This document shows, piece by piece, positions 52,643 through 61,796 of a stretch of DNA of 64,000 nt (position 1 is the stretch's first letter; every line of letters begins with the position of its first letter). The position numbers were made by a program, and so were the translations under genes. The notes beneath the pieces are model-generated. The model ran no database searches, had not been told where the DNA came from, and worked only from the letters and a program-made list of their open reading frames with translations. Origin of the DNA: CAVTJL01 sp963752325 (GTDB taxonomy: Bacteria; Pseudomonadota; Alphaproteobacteria; Geminicoccales; Geminicoccaceae); the NCBI GenBank assembly GCA_963752325.1, contig CAVVXU010000005.1:1364001-1428000 (forward strand), written 5' to 3'.

Positions 52643-52926
52643 AGTCTCCTCCCCGACGAGAAGCTGAACTCAAGGAGCTCCATGAACTCGAAGCCGCCGG
52701 TGAGCTCCGTCCACAGGCGCTCGGCCCAACTGGCACGAATCACGGTGGCGCGGCGGCGAACGACGAGGCGCTGTCCGTAGGGGACATCGATCGGTGCGTC
52801 GTGCACCAGCACCTCGTCGCCGGGGCCAACCTCGATACCGTCGAGCTCAACGTTGGTAAAGAGGTGATCGAAGGTGTTCTCGACCTCGACGGTGCAGGCC
52901 ACCTCGACGGTCCGGCGGCCGATCAT
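52639..52926 (-). CDS. Small conserved-looking protein between puhC and acsF
   Basis: A 95-residue soluble protein starting MIGRRTVEVACTVEVENTFDHLFTNVELDGIEVGPGDEVLVHDAP. The sequence is beta-rich (alternating hydrophobics, GPGDEVLVHDAPIDVPYGQ), with a C-terminal aromatic helix (ASWAERLWTELTGGFEFMELLEF). It has one cysteine, no signal peptide and no membrane helix. It overlaps acsF by ATGA and the puhC stop by four bases, so it belongs to the puh/acsF translation unit. It occupies a position where an unnamed small ORF is often found in acsF-containing clusters. Function unknown. Confidence 0.75.
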   Translation of the reverse strand: MIGRRTVEVACTVEVENTFDHLFTNVELDGIEVGPGDEVLVHDAPIDVPYGQRLVVRRRATVIRASWAERLWTELTGGFEFMELLEFSFSSGRRL

Positions 52927-53387
52927 CGCGCTGCCTCCGCCATGGTCAGGATCTGTGCGAACACCGCCCAGTTGTCGGGGCCGAAGGCGCCCAGATCGAC
53001 GGTGCGCCCGGTTGCGGGATCCTCGACCGACAGACGGCCGTCGGCCCAGCGCGTCAGGCGAAACGGGGTCTCGATGGTGATGTCGCGCAGCTTGCGCTCG
53101 CGGGCGAGGCCGCGCAGCACGCCGCGCAGGAAGCCGTTCGTGCCGGGCGCCACGACATCGATCACGCGGCCGTCCTCGAGCACCGCCACGCCGCCATTTG
53201 CGCGGTCCTCGAAAAGGAGATCCCGGCTGTCCACCGCCCGGACCTCGGGCAGCTCGGTCGTGCCGATGCCGCTCAGCCGTGCTGCGGTCGCGGAGACGAT
53301 CGCGAAGCCCACCAGGGCGGCCGCCGCCAGCAGCACACCTCTGGGTATCGAGCCCGCGACCAACTTGCTCTTCGCGGATGTGCTCAT
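52923..53387 (-). CDS. puhC: Photosynthetic complex assembly protein PuhC
   Basis: Membrane-anchored protein for reaction-centre/LH1 assembly. One N-terminal transmembrane helix (GVLLAAAALVGFAIVSATAARLSG) is followed by a periplasmic domain with the family segments SRDLLFEDRANGGVAVLEDGR, VVAPGTNGFLRGVLRGLARER and PFRLTRWADGRLSVEDPATGR. ATG 53387 is chosen because GGGAGG lies nine bases before it. Length is 154 residues. It follows puhB with a gap of about 15 bases. Confidence 0.93.
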   Translation of the reverse strand: MSTSAKSKLVAGSIPRGVLLAAAALVGFAIVSATAARLSGIGTTELPEVRAVDSRDLLFEDRANGGVAVLEDGRVIDVVAPGTNGFLRGVLRGLARERKLRDITIETPFRLTRWADGRLSVEDPATGRTVDLGAFGPDNWAVFAQILTMAEAAR

Positions 53388-53401
53388 GGTAGGCCTCCCG
53401 C

Positions 53402-54055
53402 TCAAGCCGCCGCGCTCGTCAGATGGCCGGGCTGCGCGGAGCGTTGCCCTTCGACGGGCCTCGCCACGATCGACGGGGCGGTCGTCGTAGCCAGCGCCCC
53501 GGCCAGCGTCTCGGCGACCTGGGCCGCCTGCGGCACGCCACGCAACATCGGCTCAGGCTGGTTGATCCGCCACGGCCGCGCGTTGGGCCAGAGATGCAGA
53601 TAGGCTATGCGATCGGGGCCTCTGAGCGTCAGCGGGATATCGCCGGTGCCGTCCGCGTAGGTCCTGAGCCCGGCCGCCGCCACGATCCGGAACGGCAGGT
53701 TAAGGCTCATCGGCAGGGCCACGCCAAAGCGTATCACCACCCGGCGATTGGTGATCGTGTAGACCGTGGTCCGTGCATACAGCCAGGCGAGCAGCGCCGG
53801 CAGGCCGACCGCAGCCAGGGCGAGCGGCACGAACCAGATGCTGGAAACGGCGACCGCCACCAGGGACTTGCCAGCGATGAGGCCCGAGGCCACTCGCCAG
53901 CCGAGCAGTACCGCGAAATAGATGGCCAGCTTCCTGACGTGGAATGCCCTCCGGGCGAGCGAGCGCACGTCGGGCGAACCCTGCCAGAGGACGCGCTCGC
54001 CGGGCGGCAGTCGCTCCGGCAGACCGCGGACGGGCTCGACCTCGACCTCGCTCAT
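53402..54055 (-). CDS. puhB: Photosynthetic complex assembly protein PuhB
   Basis: Integral membrane assembly factor for the reaction centre, 217 residues. The family N-terminus is GLPERLPPGERVLWQGSPDVRSLARRAFHVRKLAIYF. There are two or three transmembrane segments, then the PH-like domain (TTVYTITNRRVVIRFGVALPMSLNLPF and IAYLHLWPNARPWRINQPEPMLR). ATG 54055 overlaps the puhA stop in ATGA. Intact. Confidence 0.95.
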   Translation of the reverse strand: MSEVEVEPVRGLPERLPPGERVLWQGSPDVRSLARRAFHVRKLAIYFAVLLGWRVASGLIAGKSLVAVAVSSIWFVPLALAAVGLPALLAWLYARTTVYTITNRRVVIRFGVALPMSLNLPFRIVAAAGLRTYADGTGDIPLTLRGPDRIAYLHLWPNARPWRINQPEPMLRGVPQAAQVAETLAGALATTTAPSIVARPVEGQRSAQPGHLTSAAA

Positions 54056-54969
54056 AGCAGGGGCTCCGCCCGCGACGGCTCGGCATAGCGCTGACCGGCC
54101 GCGTAGTAGGCGGTGATCCGATCCTCCTCCCGCTTGGTCACCTCGTCGGCCGTGCGCAGCGTCGGGACATCGGCGAAATGCCGGGCGAGGATCGAGCCTA
54201 CCTTGACCTGCCGCCGACCGGCGCTGATGCGGGCAAAGTGGATCGGCAGCAGCACCCGGGCCGACTGCGTCGGCGCCGGGGCGGCGGGCTCCACCACCGC
54301 AGCTGCGGGCTCCTCCGTTGCCTCGGCCTCCGCCTCGACCTCGGCTGCAGGAGCGACAGGGTCTGCCGGCTCGTCTGCGGTCTCGACAGCAGAGGCTGCT
54401 CCGGGGAGCTCGACCTCGAGGTAGCGGATCTGCGGCTCGGCACGATCGACCCAGAGCTCGACCACGGTGCCGGCGAGGCCCCCGTCGGCGCCCACGACCG
54501 CCATGCCACGAGGATCGGGATCGCGTGGCTCGACGTAGAAGCCCTCGGCCACGCGAAGCGGCACGATAAGCGGCTCGCCCTCGATCGTGCGCTCGGGGAC
54601 ATCTTCGCGCTCGGCCCAGCCGCCCGCCCCCACCCCGGCCAGCATGGGATCGCCCACCGGCCGGAGCGGCGCGCCCGGCCAAGCGGCGGTCCGCTCGGCC
54701 CGCAGCTCACGAACATCCGCCCGCCGAGGCTCGGGGGCGGCCACGGTGCCATCATGGGGCCGGTAGAACAGCTTGGGCTTGGGCATGAATGGGATCAGCT
54801 CGGAGCCGCGCACACCCCTGAAGCGCTCGCTGAGGTCGGGCTCGAGCGGATAGCCCTCACGCCGGTCCTCGCGCCGCAGGTAGAAGATCAACCCCGCGAA
54901 GAAGACCCAGAACGCGTAAAGGACGAGCTGGGCGACGTCGATGTAGCCTGTGATGGCGCCGGTTGGCAT
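54052..54969 (-). CDS. puhA: Reaction-centre H subunit with an acidic Ala/Pro/Glu insertion
   Basis: H subunit of the reaction centre: one N-terminal transmembrane helix (DVAQLVLYAFWVFFAGLIFYLRRED) and a cytoplasmic beta domain that shields QB and guides protons. Typical segments are GYPLEP, PKPKLFYRPHDGT, HFARISAGRRQVKV and FADVPTLR. At 305 residues it is about 45 longer than the usual H subunit; the excess is a low-complexity acidic Ala/Pro/Glu stretch at residues about 191-236. ATG 54969 follows a GGAG site. Confidence 0.95.
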   Translation of the reverse strand: MPTGAITGYIDVAQLVLYAFWVFFAGLIFYLRREDRREGYPLEPDLSERFRGVRGSELIPFMPKPKLFYRPHDGTVAAPEPRRADVRELRAERTAAWPGAPLRPVGDPMLAGVGAGGWAEREDVPERTIEGEPLIVPLRVAEGFYVEPRDPDPRGMAVVGADGGLAGTVVELWVDRAEPQIRYLEVELPGAASAVETADEPADPVAPAAEVEAEAEATEEPAAAVVEPAAPAPTQSARVLLPIHFARISAGRRQVKVGSILARHFADVPTLRTADEVTKREEDRITAYYAAGQRYAEPSRAEPLL

Positions 54970-54994
54970 GAGCGATCTCCGCACACAAACTTGG

Positions 54995-56431
54995 CTAGCC
55001 GGCAGTCTCGGCCAGCCCGAAATCCGTGGACCTCGATGAGCCGTCGCTCGCGGAGCGCACGAGCGGGCCGATGGTAACCATGGCGACGAACAGCAAACCG
55101 ATCTCGATGGCGTAGACGGCTCCGTAGCCCGTGCCCGGCAGCGTCAGCGCCGGACCGAGACGGCCGTTGACGGCGAGGTCCGCCACGAGATCGCGGATCA
55201 CCCCGCCTGTCGCGATCGCAGAGCCCGCGGCCGTCGCCTGCACTGCGCTCCAGATGCCGATCACCAGGCCGATCTGGCTCTCGCGCGCCACGCTCATGGC
55301 CGCTGTCAGGGTGGCGTGGGCAAAGAGCCCGCCGCCGACGCCGATCAACGCCACGCCGAGCGCGAACAGGGGCACGGAGGAAAACGGTGCCGCGAAGATC
55401 ACGGAGGTGAACGCCGGAACGCCGACAAGCGTGCCGATGGCTGCGACACGATAAGGGTCGGCGCCACGGCCCAGCACGCGTGCCGCGATCAGGAAGCCGG
55501 TCAGGCCGCCGGTGGCCAGCAGTGCCGTGAGAGCGGTCGTCTGCCCAACGGTCAGCCCCAGGACATGGCCGCCATAGGGCTCGAGCAGGATGTCCTGCAT
55601 GCTGAATGCGGCCGTGCCGATGCCGACGGCGAGCAGCCGGCGCTTCGAATGGCGGCCGCTGTTGAACGAGCGCCAAGCGTCCCAAAAGGCCGGGCGGGGT
55701 ACCGACTTGTCGGTCCGGGACGGATCGCGCGGCTCCTGCTTCCAGAGCGCCGCGAGGTTGAGCATCATGGTGGCCAGCCCCACCCCCTGGACCACCTGGA
55801 TCAGCCGGATCTCGCTGAAGTTCCTCAGTGCCAAGCCGAACACCAGCGCGCTGCCGACCATGCCCAGCATCATCATGACGCAAAGTAGCGCCACGACCTT
55901 GGGCTGGGCCCGCGGCGGCACGAGGTCGGTGGCGAGCGCCAGCCCGGCCGTCTGGGTCGTGTGCACACCCGCGCCCAGCAGGAGGAAGGCGAGACCGGCC
56001 GCCGCCTGGCCCCAGATCGCCGGCACCGGGTGCGCGGTGTCGCCCGAGAGGACCAGCAGGGCGAACGGCATGATCGCCAGACCGCCGAACTGCAGCAGCG
56101 TGCCCATCCAGATGTAGGGCACCCGGCGCCAGCCGAGATAGGAGCGATGCGTGTCGGAGCGGAAGCCGATCAGCGCGCGGAAAGGCGCGAACACCAGCGG
56201 CAGGGAGACCATCACGGCGACGAGACCGGCCGGAACGTTCAGCTCGACGATCATCACCCGGTTGAGGGTGCCGATCAGCAGCACAGCGGCCATGCCCACG
56301 GAGACCTGGAACAGGGACAGTCGAAGAAGCCGGCTCAGCGGCAGCTCCGGCGTCACCACGTCGGCGAAGGGCATCATCTCCGTGCCGAGACGGCTCCAGC
56401 CCCGAGCCAAGCGATCGTTAAGCCGCCTCAT
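54995..56431 (-). CDS. lhaA: Light-harvesting 1 assembly protein LhaA (PucC/BCD family)
   Basis: Twelve-helix major-facilitator-like protein of the bacteriochlorophyll delivery (PucC/LhaA) family, required for LH1 assembly. The sequence has LPLSRLLRLSLFQVSVGMAAVLL, LNRVMIVELNVPAGLVA, PFRALIGFRSDTHRSYLGWRRVPYIWMG, and HTTQTAGLALATDLVPP. Length is 478 residues from ATG 56431, which overlaps the bchM stop. It ends 25 bases before the puhA start. Intact. Confidence 0.95.
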   Translation of the reverse strand: MRRLNDRLARGWSRLGTEMMPFADVVTPELPLSRLLRLSLFQVSVGMAAVLLIGTLNRVMIVELNVPAGLVAVMVSLPLVFAPFRALIGFRSDTHRSYLGWRRVPYIWMGTLLQFGGLAIMPFALLVLSGDTAHPVPAIWGQAAAGLAFLLLGAGVHTTQTAGLALATDLVPPRAQPKVVALLCVMMMLGMVGSALVFGLALRNFSEIRLIQVVQGVGLATMMLNLAALWKQEPRDPSRTDKSVPRPAFWDAWRSFNSGRHSKRRLLAVGIGTAAFSMQDILLEPYGGHVLGLTVGQTTALTALLATGGLTGFLIAARVLGRGADPYRVAAIGTLVGVPAFTSVIFAAPFSSVPLFALGVALIGVGGGLFAHATLTAAMSVARESQIGLVIGIWSAVQATAAGSAIATGGVIRDLVADLAVNGRLGPALTLPGTGYGAVYAIEIGLLFVAMVTIGPLVRSASDGSSRSTDFGLAETAG

Positions 56432-57130
56432 CGGTGGACCAGCTCCTGCGCCTGCGAGGTGTAGAAGCCTTGCTGGACGCGCTCGCTCCGCGCGAGCCGC
56501 CACGAGCCCAGTCCCTGGGCGGCGGCGAGCCGGCCCTGCAGGTCCAGAACCCGCGACGGGCTCGATCGCCGGGGCGCGGTCGCTGCGCGGGAACAGTCGA
56601 CCCACGGCGTGCATGGCAGCCAGCGCCGGCGTGCGCGGGGCGAAGGTGAAGAGGATCGACTGCCCGCACCGGGCGGCGAGGCCGGCCACCGCCTGCACCG
56701 CGTCGCCCGCCTCGTAGTGGATCAGCGAGTCCATGGCGACGACGTGGTCGAAGCGGCCGAGGCCGGGATCGAGCATGTCCCCGACCCGGAATTGGACCGC
56801 GCCGGAGCCGGCAACCGCCGAGACGCGTTCCTCTGCCAGCTGGACCAGAGTAGGCGAGAGATCGACGGCGACGACATCGGCACCGCGGCGCGCGGCCTCG
56901 AGAGCCAGCGCGCCGGTGCCGCAGCCGGCATCGAGCAGGCGCCGGCCGCGCAGGTCGTCGGGCAGCCAGTCGAGCAGGGTCGTGCGCATGCGATCACGGC
57001 CGGCGCGCACCGTGGCGCGGATGCGGCCGACCGGGGCGTCGGAGGTGAGCCTGGACCAGGCCTCGGCCGCGGTGCGGTCGAAATAGGTCAGGAGCTCGCC
57101 GCGCCTCGCCTGATAGGAGAGCGTGTGCAT
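56428..57130 (-). CDS. bchM: Mg-protoporphyrin IX O-methyltransferase (frameshifted near the end)
   Basis: SAM-dependent methyltransferase acting after Mg chelatase. The SAM motif is RLLDAGCGTGALALEAARRG. YFDRTAAEAWSRLTSD near the N-terminus and VVAMDSLIHYEAGD are family segments. The frame slips near 56560; in the third frame the usual tail follows (SWRLARSERVQQGFYTSQAQEL) to TGA 56428, which overlaps the lhaA ATG. Joined length is about 234 residues. ATG 57130 shares a base with the bchL stop. Confidence 0.93.
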
Positions 57131-58026
57131 CAGTCGAACCCCAAGAGATCGAAGATGTCCCGATCCCGCATCGGCTGGGCGACCATGGGCTCGGTACCGG
57201 CCCACAGCATCGCCGCAAGGCGGAGATACTCGTTCTGCACGGCCAGGAGCTCGGGCGAAGGCTCCATCTCGAACAACGTCGATTTCTTCAGTCGCGAGCG
57301 CCGGATGACGTCGAGGTCCGGGAAATGCGCGATGGTCTTCAGCCCGATCGTGTCGTTGAAGCGGTCGATCTCGTCGGTCGCTGCGCTGCGATTGGCGATC
57401 ACGCCGCCGAGCCGCACATTGTAGTTCTTCGACTTGGCCTGGATCGCGGCAACGATCCGGTTCATCGCGAAGATCGAATCGAAGTCGTTGGCGGTCACGA
57501 TGAGCGCCCGGTCGGCGTGCTGCAGGGGTGCCGCGAAGCCGCCGCACACGACGTCGCCCAGCACGTCGAAGATCACCACGTCGGTGTCCTCGAGCAGATG
57601 ATGCTCCTTCAGGAGCTTCACGGTCTGGCCGACGACATAGCCGCCGCAGCCGGTGCCGGCCGGCGGGCCACCGGCCTCGACGCACATCACGCCGTTGTAG
57701 CCCTCGTAGACGAAGTCCTCGACCTGCAGCTCCTCGGCGTGGAAATCGACGGTCGCCAGCACGTCGATCACCGTCGGCATGAGCTTCTTGGTGAGCGTGA
57801 AGGTCGAATCGTGCTTGGGATCGCAACCGATCTGCAGCACCCGCTTGCCGAGCTTCGAGAACGCGACCGACAGGTTCGAGGAGGTGGTGCTCTTGCCGAT
57901 GCCGCCCTTGCCGTAGACGGCGAAGACCTTGGCGGTGTCGATCCGGACAGAGGGGTCCAGCTGCACCTGGCAGCTGCCGGCTCCGTCGGGTCGGGTCGGG
58001 CGTCGATCGAGCACTGTCGTGGTCAT
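57130..58026 (-). CDS. bchL: Light-independent protochlorophyllide reductase iron protein
   Basis: NifH-like ATPase electron donor of dark-operative protochlorophyllide reductase. The P-loop is AVYGKGGIGKSTTSSNLS near residue 33. Cluster cysteines lie in PPAGTGCGGYVVGQ and VLGDVVCGGFAAPL. Length is 298 residues, intact. ATG 58026 overlaps the bchH stop in ATGA. It works with BchN and BchB encoded upstream. Confidence 0.98.
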   Translation of the reverse strand: MTTTVLDRRPTRPDGAGSCQVQLDPSVRIDTAKVFAVYGKGGIGKSTTSSNLSVAFSKLGKRVLQIGCDPKHDSTFTLTKKLMPTVIDVLATVDFHAEELQVEDFVYEGYNGVMCVEAGGPPAGTGCGGYVVGQTVKLLKEHHLLEDTDVVIFDVLGDVVCGGFAAPLQHADRALIVTANDFDSIFAMNRIVAAIQAKSKNYNVRLGGVIANRSAATDEIDRFNDTIGLKTIAHFPDLDVIRRSRLKKSTLFEMEPSPELLAVQNEYLRLAAMLWAGTEPMVAQPMRDRDIFDLLGFD

Positions 58027-61000
58027 GCCGCCATCTCCATGCCTGCGGAGCCCACGCCTTGCGGGCCGACGCCCTCGAGCCGATCTTCCAGCTCCTCGCC
58101 GGCGCGCCTCAGCGCCTCGATGATCGTCTCGTCCGGCTGCCAGTAGTGCCGCTCGTGCGCCTCGAGCAGGCGGCTCGCGACCTTGGCCGACGCGGTCGGA
58201 TTGAGCGCGGCCAGCCGCTCGCGCATCGCCGGGTCGAGCATCAGGGTCTCGGTCAGCTTCTCGTAGACCCAGGGCGCCACCTGACCGGTCGTCGCCGACC
58301 AGCCCATGGTGTTGGTGACATGGGCCTCGATCTGCCGCACGCCCTCATAGCCGTGCTTCAGCATGCCCTCGTACCATTTGGGGTTCAGCATCCGGGTCCG
58401 GGTCTCGAGCGCCACCTGCTCGCCCAGCGTGCGAACCGTGCCGTCGCCCCTGGTCTGGTCGCCGATATAGACGGCGGTCTCGGCGCCACCCTTGGCGCGC
58501 CGCACCGCCCGGCTGATGCCACCCAACGTGTCGAAATAGTTGTCGACCGTGGTGACGCCGAGCTCGACCGAATCGAGGTTCTGGTAGGCGAGGTCGACAT
58601 CGGCCAGCACGCTGCGCAACAGCGCCGCCTGCGGGGCCGCCTGGCCGCTGCGGCCGTAGGCAAAGCCCTTGCGCCGCGTATAGGTCTCGGCCAGCTCGTC
58701 CTCGTCGTCCCAGCGGCCGTTCTCGACCAGATGGTTGACGTTCGAGCCGTAGGCCCCCTCGGCGTTGCCGAAGACCCGAAGTGCCGCAGTCTCGAGGTCG
58801 CAGCCATGGGCCGCCTGGAACGCGAGCGCGTGCTTCCTGACGAAGTTCAGCTCGATGGGCTCGTCGGCCTCGACGGCGAGATAGGAGGCCTCGGCCAGCA
58901 GCTTGATCTGCAGCGGCAGCAGGTCGCGGAAGATGCCGGAGAGGGTGACGATCACGTCGACGCGCGGCCGCCCCAGCTCGGCCAGCGGGATGAGCACGGC
59001 GCCGACGAGCCGGCCATAGCCGTCGAACCGCGGCCTCGCGCCGACCAGCGCCAGCGCCTGGGCGATCGGGCCGCCCTCGGTCTTGAGATTGTCCGTGCCC
59101 CAGAGCACCAGCGCGATCGATCTCGGGAAAGGGATGGCCGTCGGCGGCATGTCGCTGAAGCAGCCGCGCCGCCTGCTTGGCACCGTCCTGAACCGCGAAC
59201 GGGCTCGGGATGCGGAAGGGATCGAAGCCGTGGAGATTGCGGCCGGTCGGCAGCACCGCTGGCGTGCGCAGCAGGTCGCCGCCCGGCGCCGGGCGGATGA
59301 AGCGGCCGTCCAGCGCCCTGAGGAGCGCCGGCATCTCGTGCTCCTCCGCCAGCAGCCGGTCGGTGGCGGCGAGCTCTCGGAAGAGAGCGATGGCGGCATC
59401 GTCGGCCTTAGCGTGGCCGGCCCCGAGCGCCGCCTCGGGCGAGCGTCCCTGGACCAGGGCCTCGATCGCGGCCCGCTCCGGCTGTATGCCGCCGCCCGCC
59501 TCGGCCATCGCCAGCAGCGTGTCGACCCGCTCTTCCGGCGATGGGTGGCGCCCCCACGACGTGCAGCCCGTGCGGGATCAGCGTGTATTCGAGCTCGAGG
59601 ATGGCGGCACCGAGCTTCTCGATCTGCCTCGCCGCTTCCGCGCCCCATGCCGGCTCGGCGGCGGCGAGGTCGACGGCGGCGGCCTGGGCCTGGATCAGCA
59701 GGGCCAGAGCGTCGCGCTCGTCGCAGTCTTCCGCGGTCAGCCCGCGCCAACGCTCGAGCGACGACCTTGAGGTCGAGAAGGCCGCGATAGAGGCCGGCAT
59801 GGGCCACCGGCGGGGTCAGGTAGCTGATCAGCGTCGCCGCCCCACGCCGCTTGGCGATCATGCCCTCGGACGGGTTGTTCGAGGCATAGAGATAGAGGTT
59901 GGGCAGATCGCCGATCAGCCGGTCCGGCCAGCAGGCGCCGGAGAGCCCCGCCTGCTTGCCCGGCATGAACTCGAGCGCCCCGTGGGTGCCGAAATGCAGC
60001 ACCGCGTGGGCGCCGAAGTCCTCGCGCAGGTAGCGGTAGAAGGCCGAGAAGGCATGGGTCGGCGTGAAGCCCTTCTCGAACAGCAGGCGCATCGGGTCGC
60101 CCTCGTAGCCGAAGGCCGGCTGCACGCCGACCAGCACGTTGCCGAAGGCGGCGCCCAGCACGAAGATCGAGGCGCCGTCACTCTGCTGTCGGCCGGGGGC
60201 CGGGCCCCACTGGGCCTCGATCTCAGCCAGCCAGCGCTCGCGCCGGACATGATCGTCGACGGGGATGCGGGCATGGACATTGGCATGCGCGCCGAAGCGC
60301 TCGGCATTGCCGGCGATCACGCGCTCCCGCAGCTCGTCGACGCTGGCCGGGACCTCGACCGTGTAGCCGTCGACGCGCAGGGCCGTGAGCGTCCGGTAGA
60401 GCGATTCGAACACGTCCAGATAGGCGGCCGTGCCGGTATGGCCCGCATTGGGCGGGAAGTTGAAAAGCACGATCGCGACCTTGCGCTCAGCCCGCGCCGT
60501 GCGCCGCAGGCGGACCAGGCTCAGGACCCGCGCCGCCAGCATCCGGGCGCGCTCGGCGTGCGCCTGCATGTCGTGGATGCCGTCGGACGAGGCCCCGGAC
60601 GTGCGGCCGCCGAACACCATCGATCCGGTGGCCCCGTCCAGCTCCGGGATCGCCACCATCATCGTCGCCTCGACCGGCAGCAGGCCGCGCTCGGATGCCT
60701 CCCACTGCTCGAGCGTCTGGAACTCGACCGGGGTTACGGCCAGATAGGGCACGTCGAGCGCGGCCAGCATCGTCTCGGCCGCCTTGGCGTCGTTGTAGGC
60801 GGGCCCGCCGACCAGCGAGAAGCCGGTCAAGGACACCACGGCCTCGACCACGGGCCGGCCATCCCGAAGAAAGAACCTCTCGACCGCCGGCCTCGCGTCG
60901 AGCCCGGTGGCGAAGGCAGGAATCACGCGGAGCCCCTGCGCCTCGAGGGCGGCGATCACGCCATCGTAGTGCCCGGTGTTCCCGGCCAGCAGATAGGAGC

Positions 61001-61796
61001 GCATCAGGAGGAGGCCGACCGTGCGCTCGGAATCACCGCCCGGAAGGGCCAGGGCGTTGTCGGCCATGCGACCGGCCATGCAGGGATGGTAGACGCCGAC
61101 CTCGGGATACTCGACCGGGGCCGCAGCCTTGGCGACGCCGCGCAGAGTCGCGCGCGGCCCCTGGGCGTAACGGTCGATCAGGAAACGGACCAGGCTCGCG
61201 ACATTCTCGTCCGAGCCCGCAAGCCAATATTGCATCGTCAGGAAGTAGGCTCGGACATCCTGGGCAGTGCCCGGGATGAAGCGCAGGATCTGCGGCAGGC
61301 GGCGCAGCATCTTCATCTGCCGAGACCCGGCCGTGGCCTTGTCGCCGCCCTTGCCGCCTCGCAGGCGCTTCAGGAAGGCCAAGGGCCCGCCCTGCGTGCC
61401 GTCCATGCTGAAGCGGCCCATGCGCGTGAGGCGGATCACCTCGCCGGCGGAGAGGGCACCCACCATCGCGTCGCACTGGTCGCGGCGCGCCTGGAGAGCA
61501 TCGAGGACCGGCTTGAAATGATCCTCGAGAAACAGCATCGCCGCCAGGATGATGTCGCCCCGGGCGATGTCGGCGCGGCACCGATCGAGCGCCGCCGGGT
61601 CGTTGCCCCACTCGGCCGCGGCATGGATGGTGAGAACGAGGCCGGGCATCTCGGGCGCCAGCAGCCGGCACGCCCGTTCGATGGCGCCTGAGATGTGGCT
61701 GTCCATCGTGACGATCACGACGCGGACCGGTATCGCCTGGACACGGCCGGCTGCGCCGTTGGACGCGCGGTCAGCGGCTGAAATGCGCTTTGGCAT
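58023..61796 (-). CDS. bchH: Magnesium chelatase subunit H (three frameshifts)
   Basis: Porphyrin-binding catalytic subunit of Mg chelatase, about 1257 residues when joined. The N-terminus has VVIVTMDSHISGAIERACR and TIHAAAEWGNDP. Central CobN-like segments are LFNFPPNAGHTGTAAYLDV, FGTHGALEFMPGKQ and YASNNPSEGMIAKRRGAATLISYL. The C-terminus has LNPKWYEGMLKHGYEGVRQIEAHVTNTMGWSATTG. Frame changes occur near 59765, 59550 and 59125; each is bridged by family sequence (GLTAEDCDERDAL, then FDPFRIPSPFAVQDGAKQAARLL). ATG 61796 lies inside the 3' end of bchB. Confidence 0.93.
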   Translation of the reverse strand: MPKRISAADRASNGAAGRVQAIPVRVVIVTMDSHISGAIERACRLLAPEMPGLVLTIHAAAEWGNDPAALDRCRADIARGDIILAAMLFLEDHFKPVLDALQARRDQCDAMVGALSAGEVIRLTRMGRFSMDGTQGGPLAFLKRLRGGKGGDKATAGSRQMKMLRRLPQILRFIPGTAQDVRAYFLTMQYWLAGSDENVASLVRFLIDRYAQGPRATLRGVAKAAAPVEYPEVGVYHPCMAGRMADNALALPGGDSERTVGLLLMRSYLLAGNTGHYDGVIAALEAQGLRVIPAFATGLDARPAVERFFLRDGRPVVEAVVSLTGFSLVGGPAYNDAKAAETMLAALDVPYLAVTPVEFQTLEQWEASERGLLPVEATMMVAIPELDGATGSMVFGGRTSGASSDGIHDMQAHAERARMLAARVLSLVRLRRTARAERKVAIVLFNFPPNAGHTGTAAYLDVFESLYRTLTALRVDGYTVEVPASVDELRERVIAGNAERFGAHANVHARIPVDDHVRRERWLAEIEAQWGPAPGRQQSDGASIFVLGAAFGNVLVGVQPAFGYEGDPMRLLFEKGFTPTHAFSAFYRYLREDFGAHAVLHFGTHGALEFMPGKQAGLSGACWPDRLIGDLPNLYLYASNNPSEGMIAKRRGAATLISYLTPPVAHAGLYRGLLDLKVVARALARADRGRLRRARRSGPADPGPGRRRRPRRRRAGMGRGSGEADREARCRHPRARIHADPARAARRGGATHRRKSGSTRCWRWPRRAAAYSRSGPRSRPWSRDARPRRRSGPATLRPTMPPSLSSESSPPPTGCWRRSTRCRRSSGRWTAASSARRRAATCCARQRCCRPAAISTASIPSASRARSRFRTVPSRRRGCFSDMPPTAIPFPRSIALVLWGTDNLKTEGGPIAQALALVGARPRFDGYGRLVGAVLIPLAELGRPRVDVIVTLSGIFRDLLPLQIKLLAEASYLAVEADEPIELNFVRKHALAFQAAHGCDLETAALRVFGNAEGAYGSNVNHLVENGRWDDEDELAETYTRRKGFAYGRSGQAAPQAALLRSVLADVDLAYQNLDSVELGVTTVDNYFDTLGGISRAVRRAKGGAETAVYIGDQTRGDGTVRTLGEQVALETRTRMLNPKWYEGMLKHGYEGVRQIEAHVTNTMGWSATTGQVAPWVYEKLTETLMLDPAMRERLAALNPTASAKVASRLLEAHERHYWQPDETIIEALRRAGEELEDRLEGVGPQGVGSAGMEMAA

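Noticed and set aside
54995..57826. A continuous frame joining BchM and LhaA
   Set aside because: The BchM tail is in a different frame and ends with a TGA overlapping the lhaA ATG; the fusion is an artefact of an indel near 56560.
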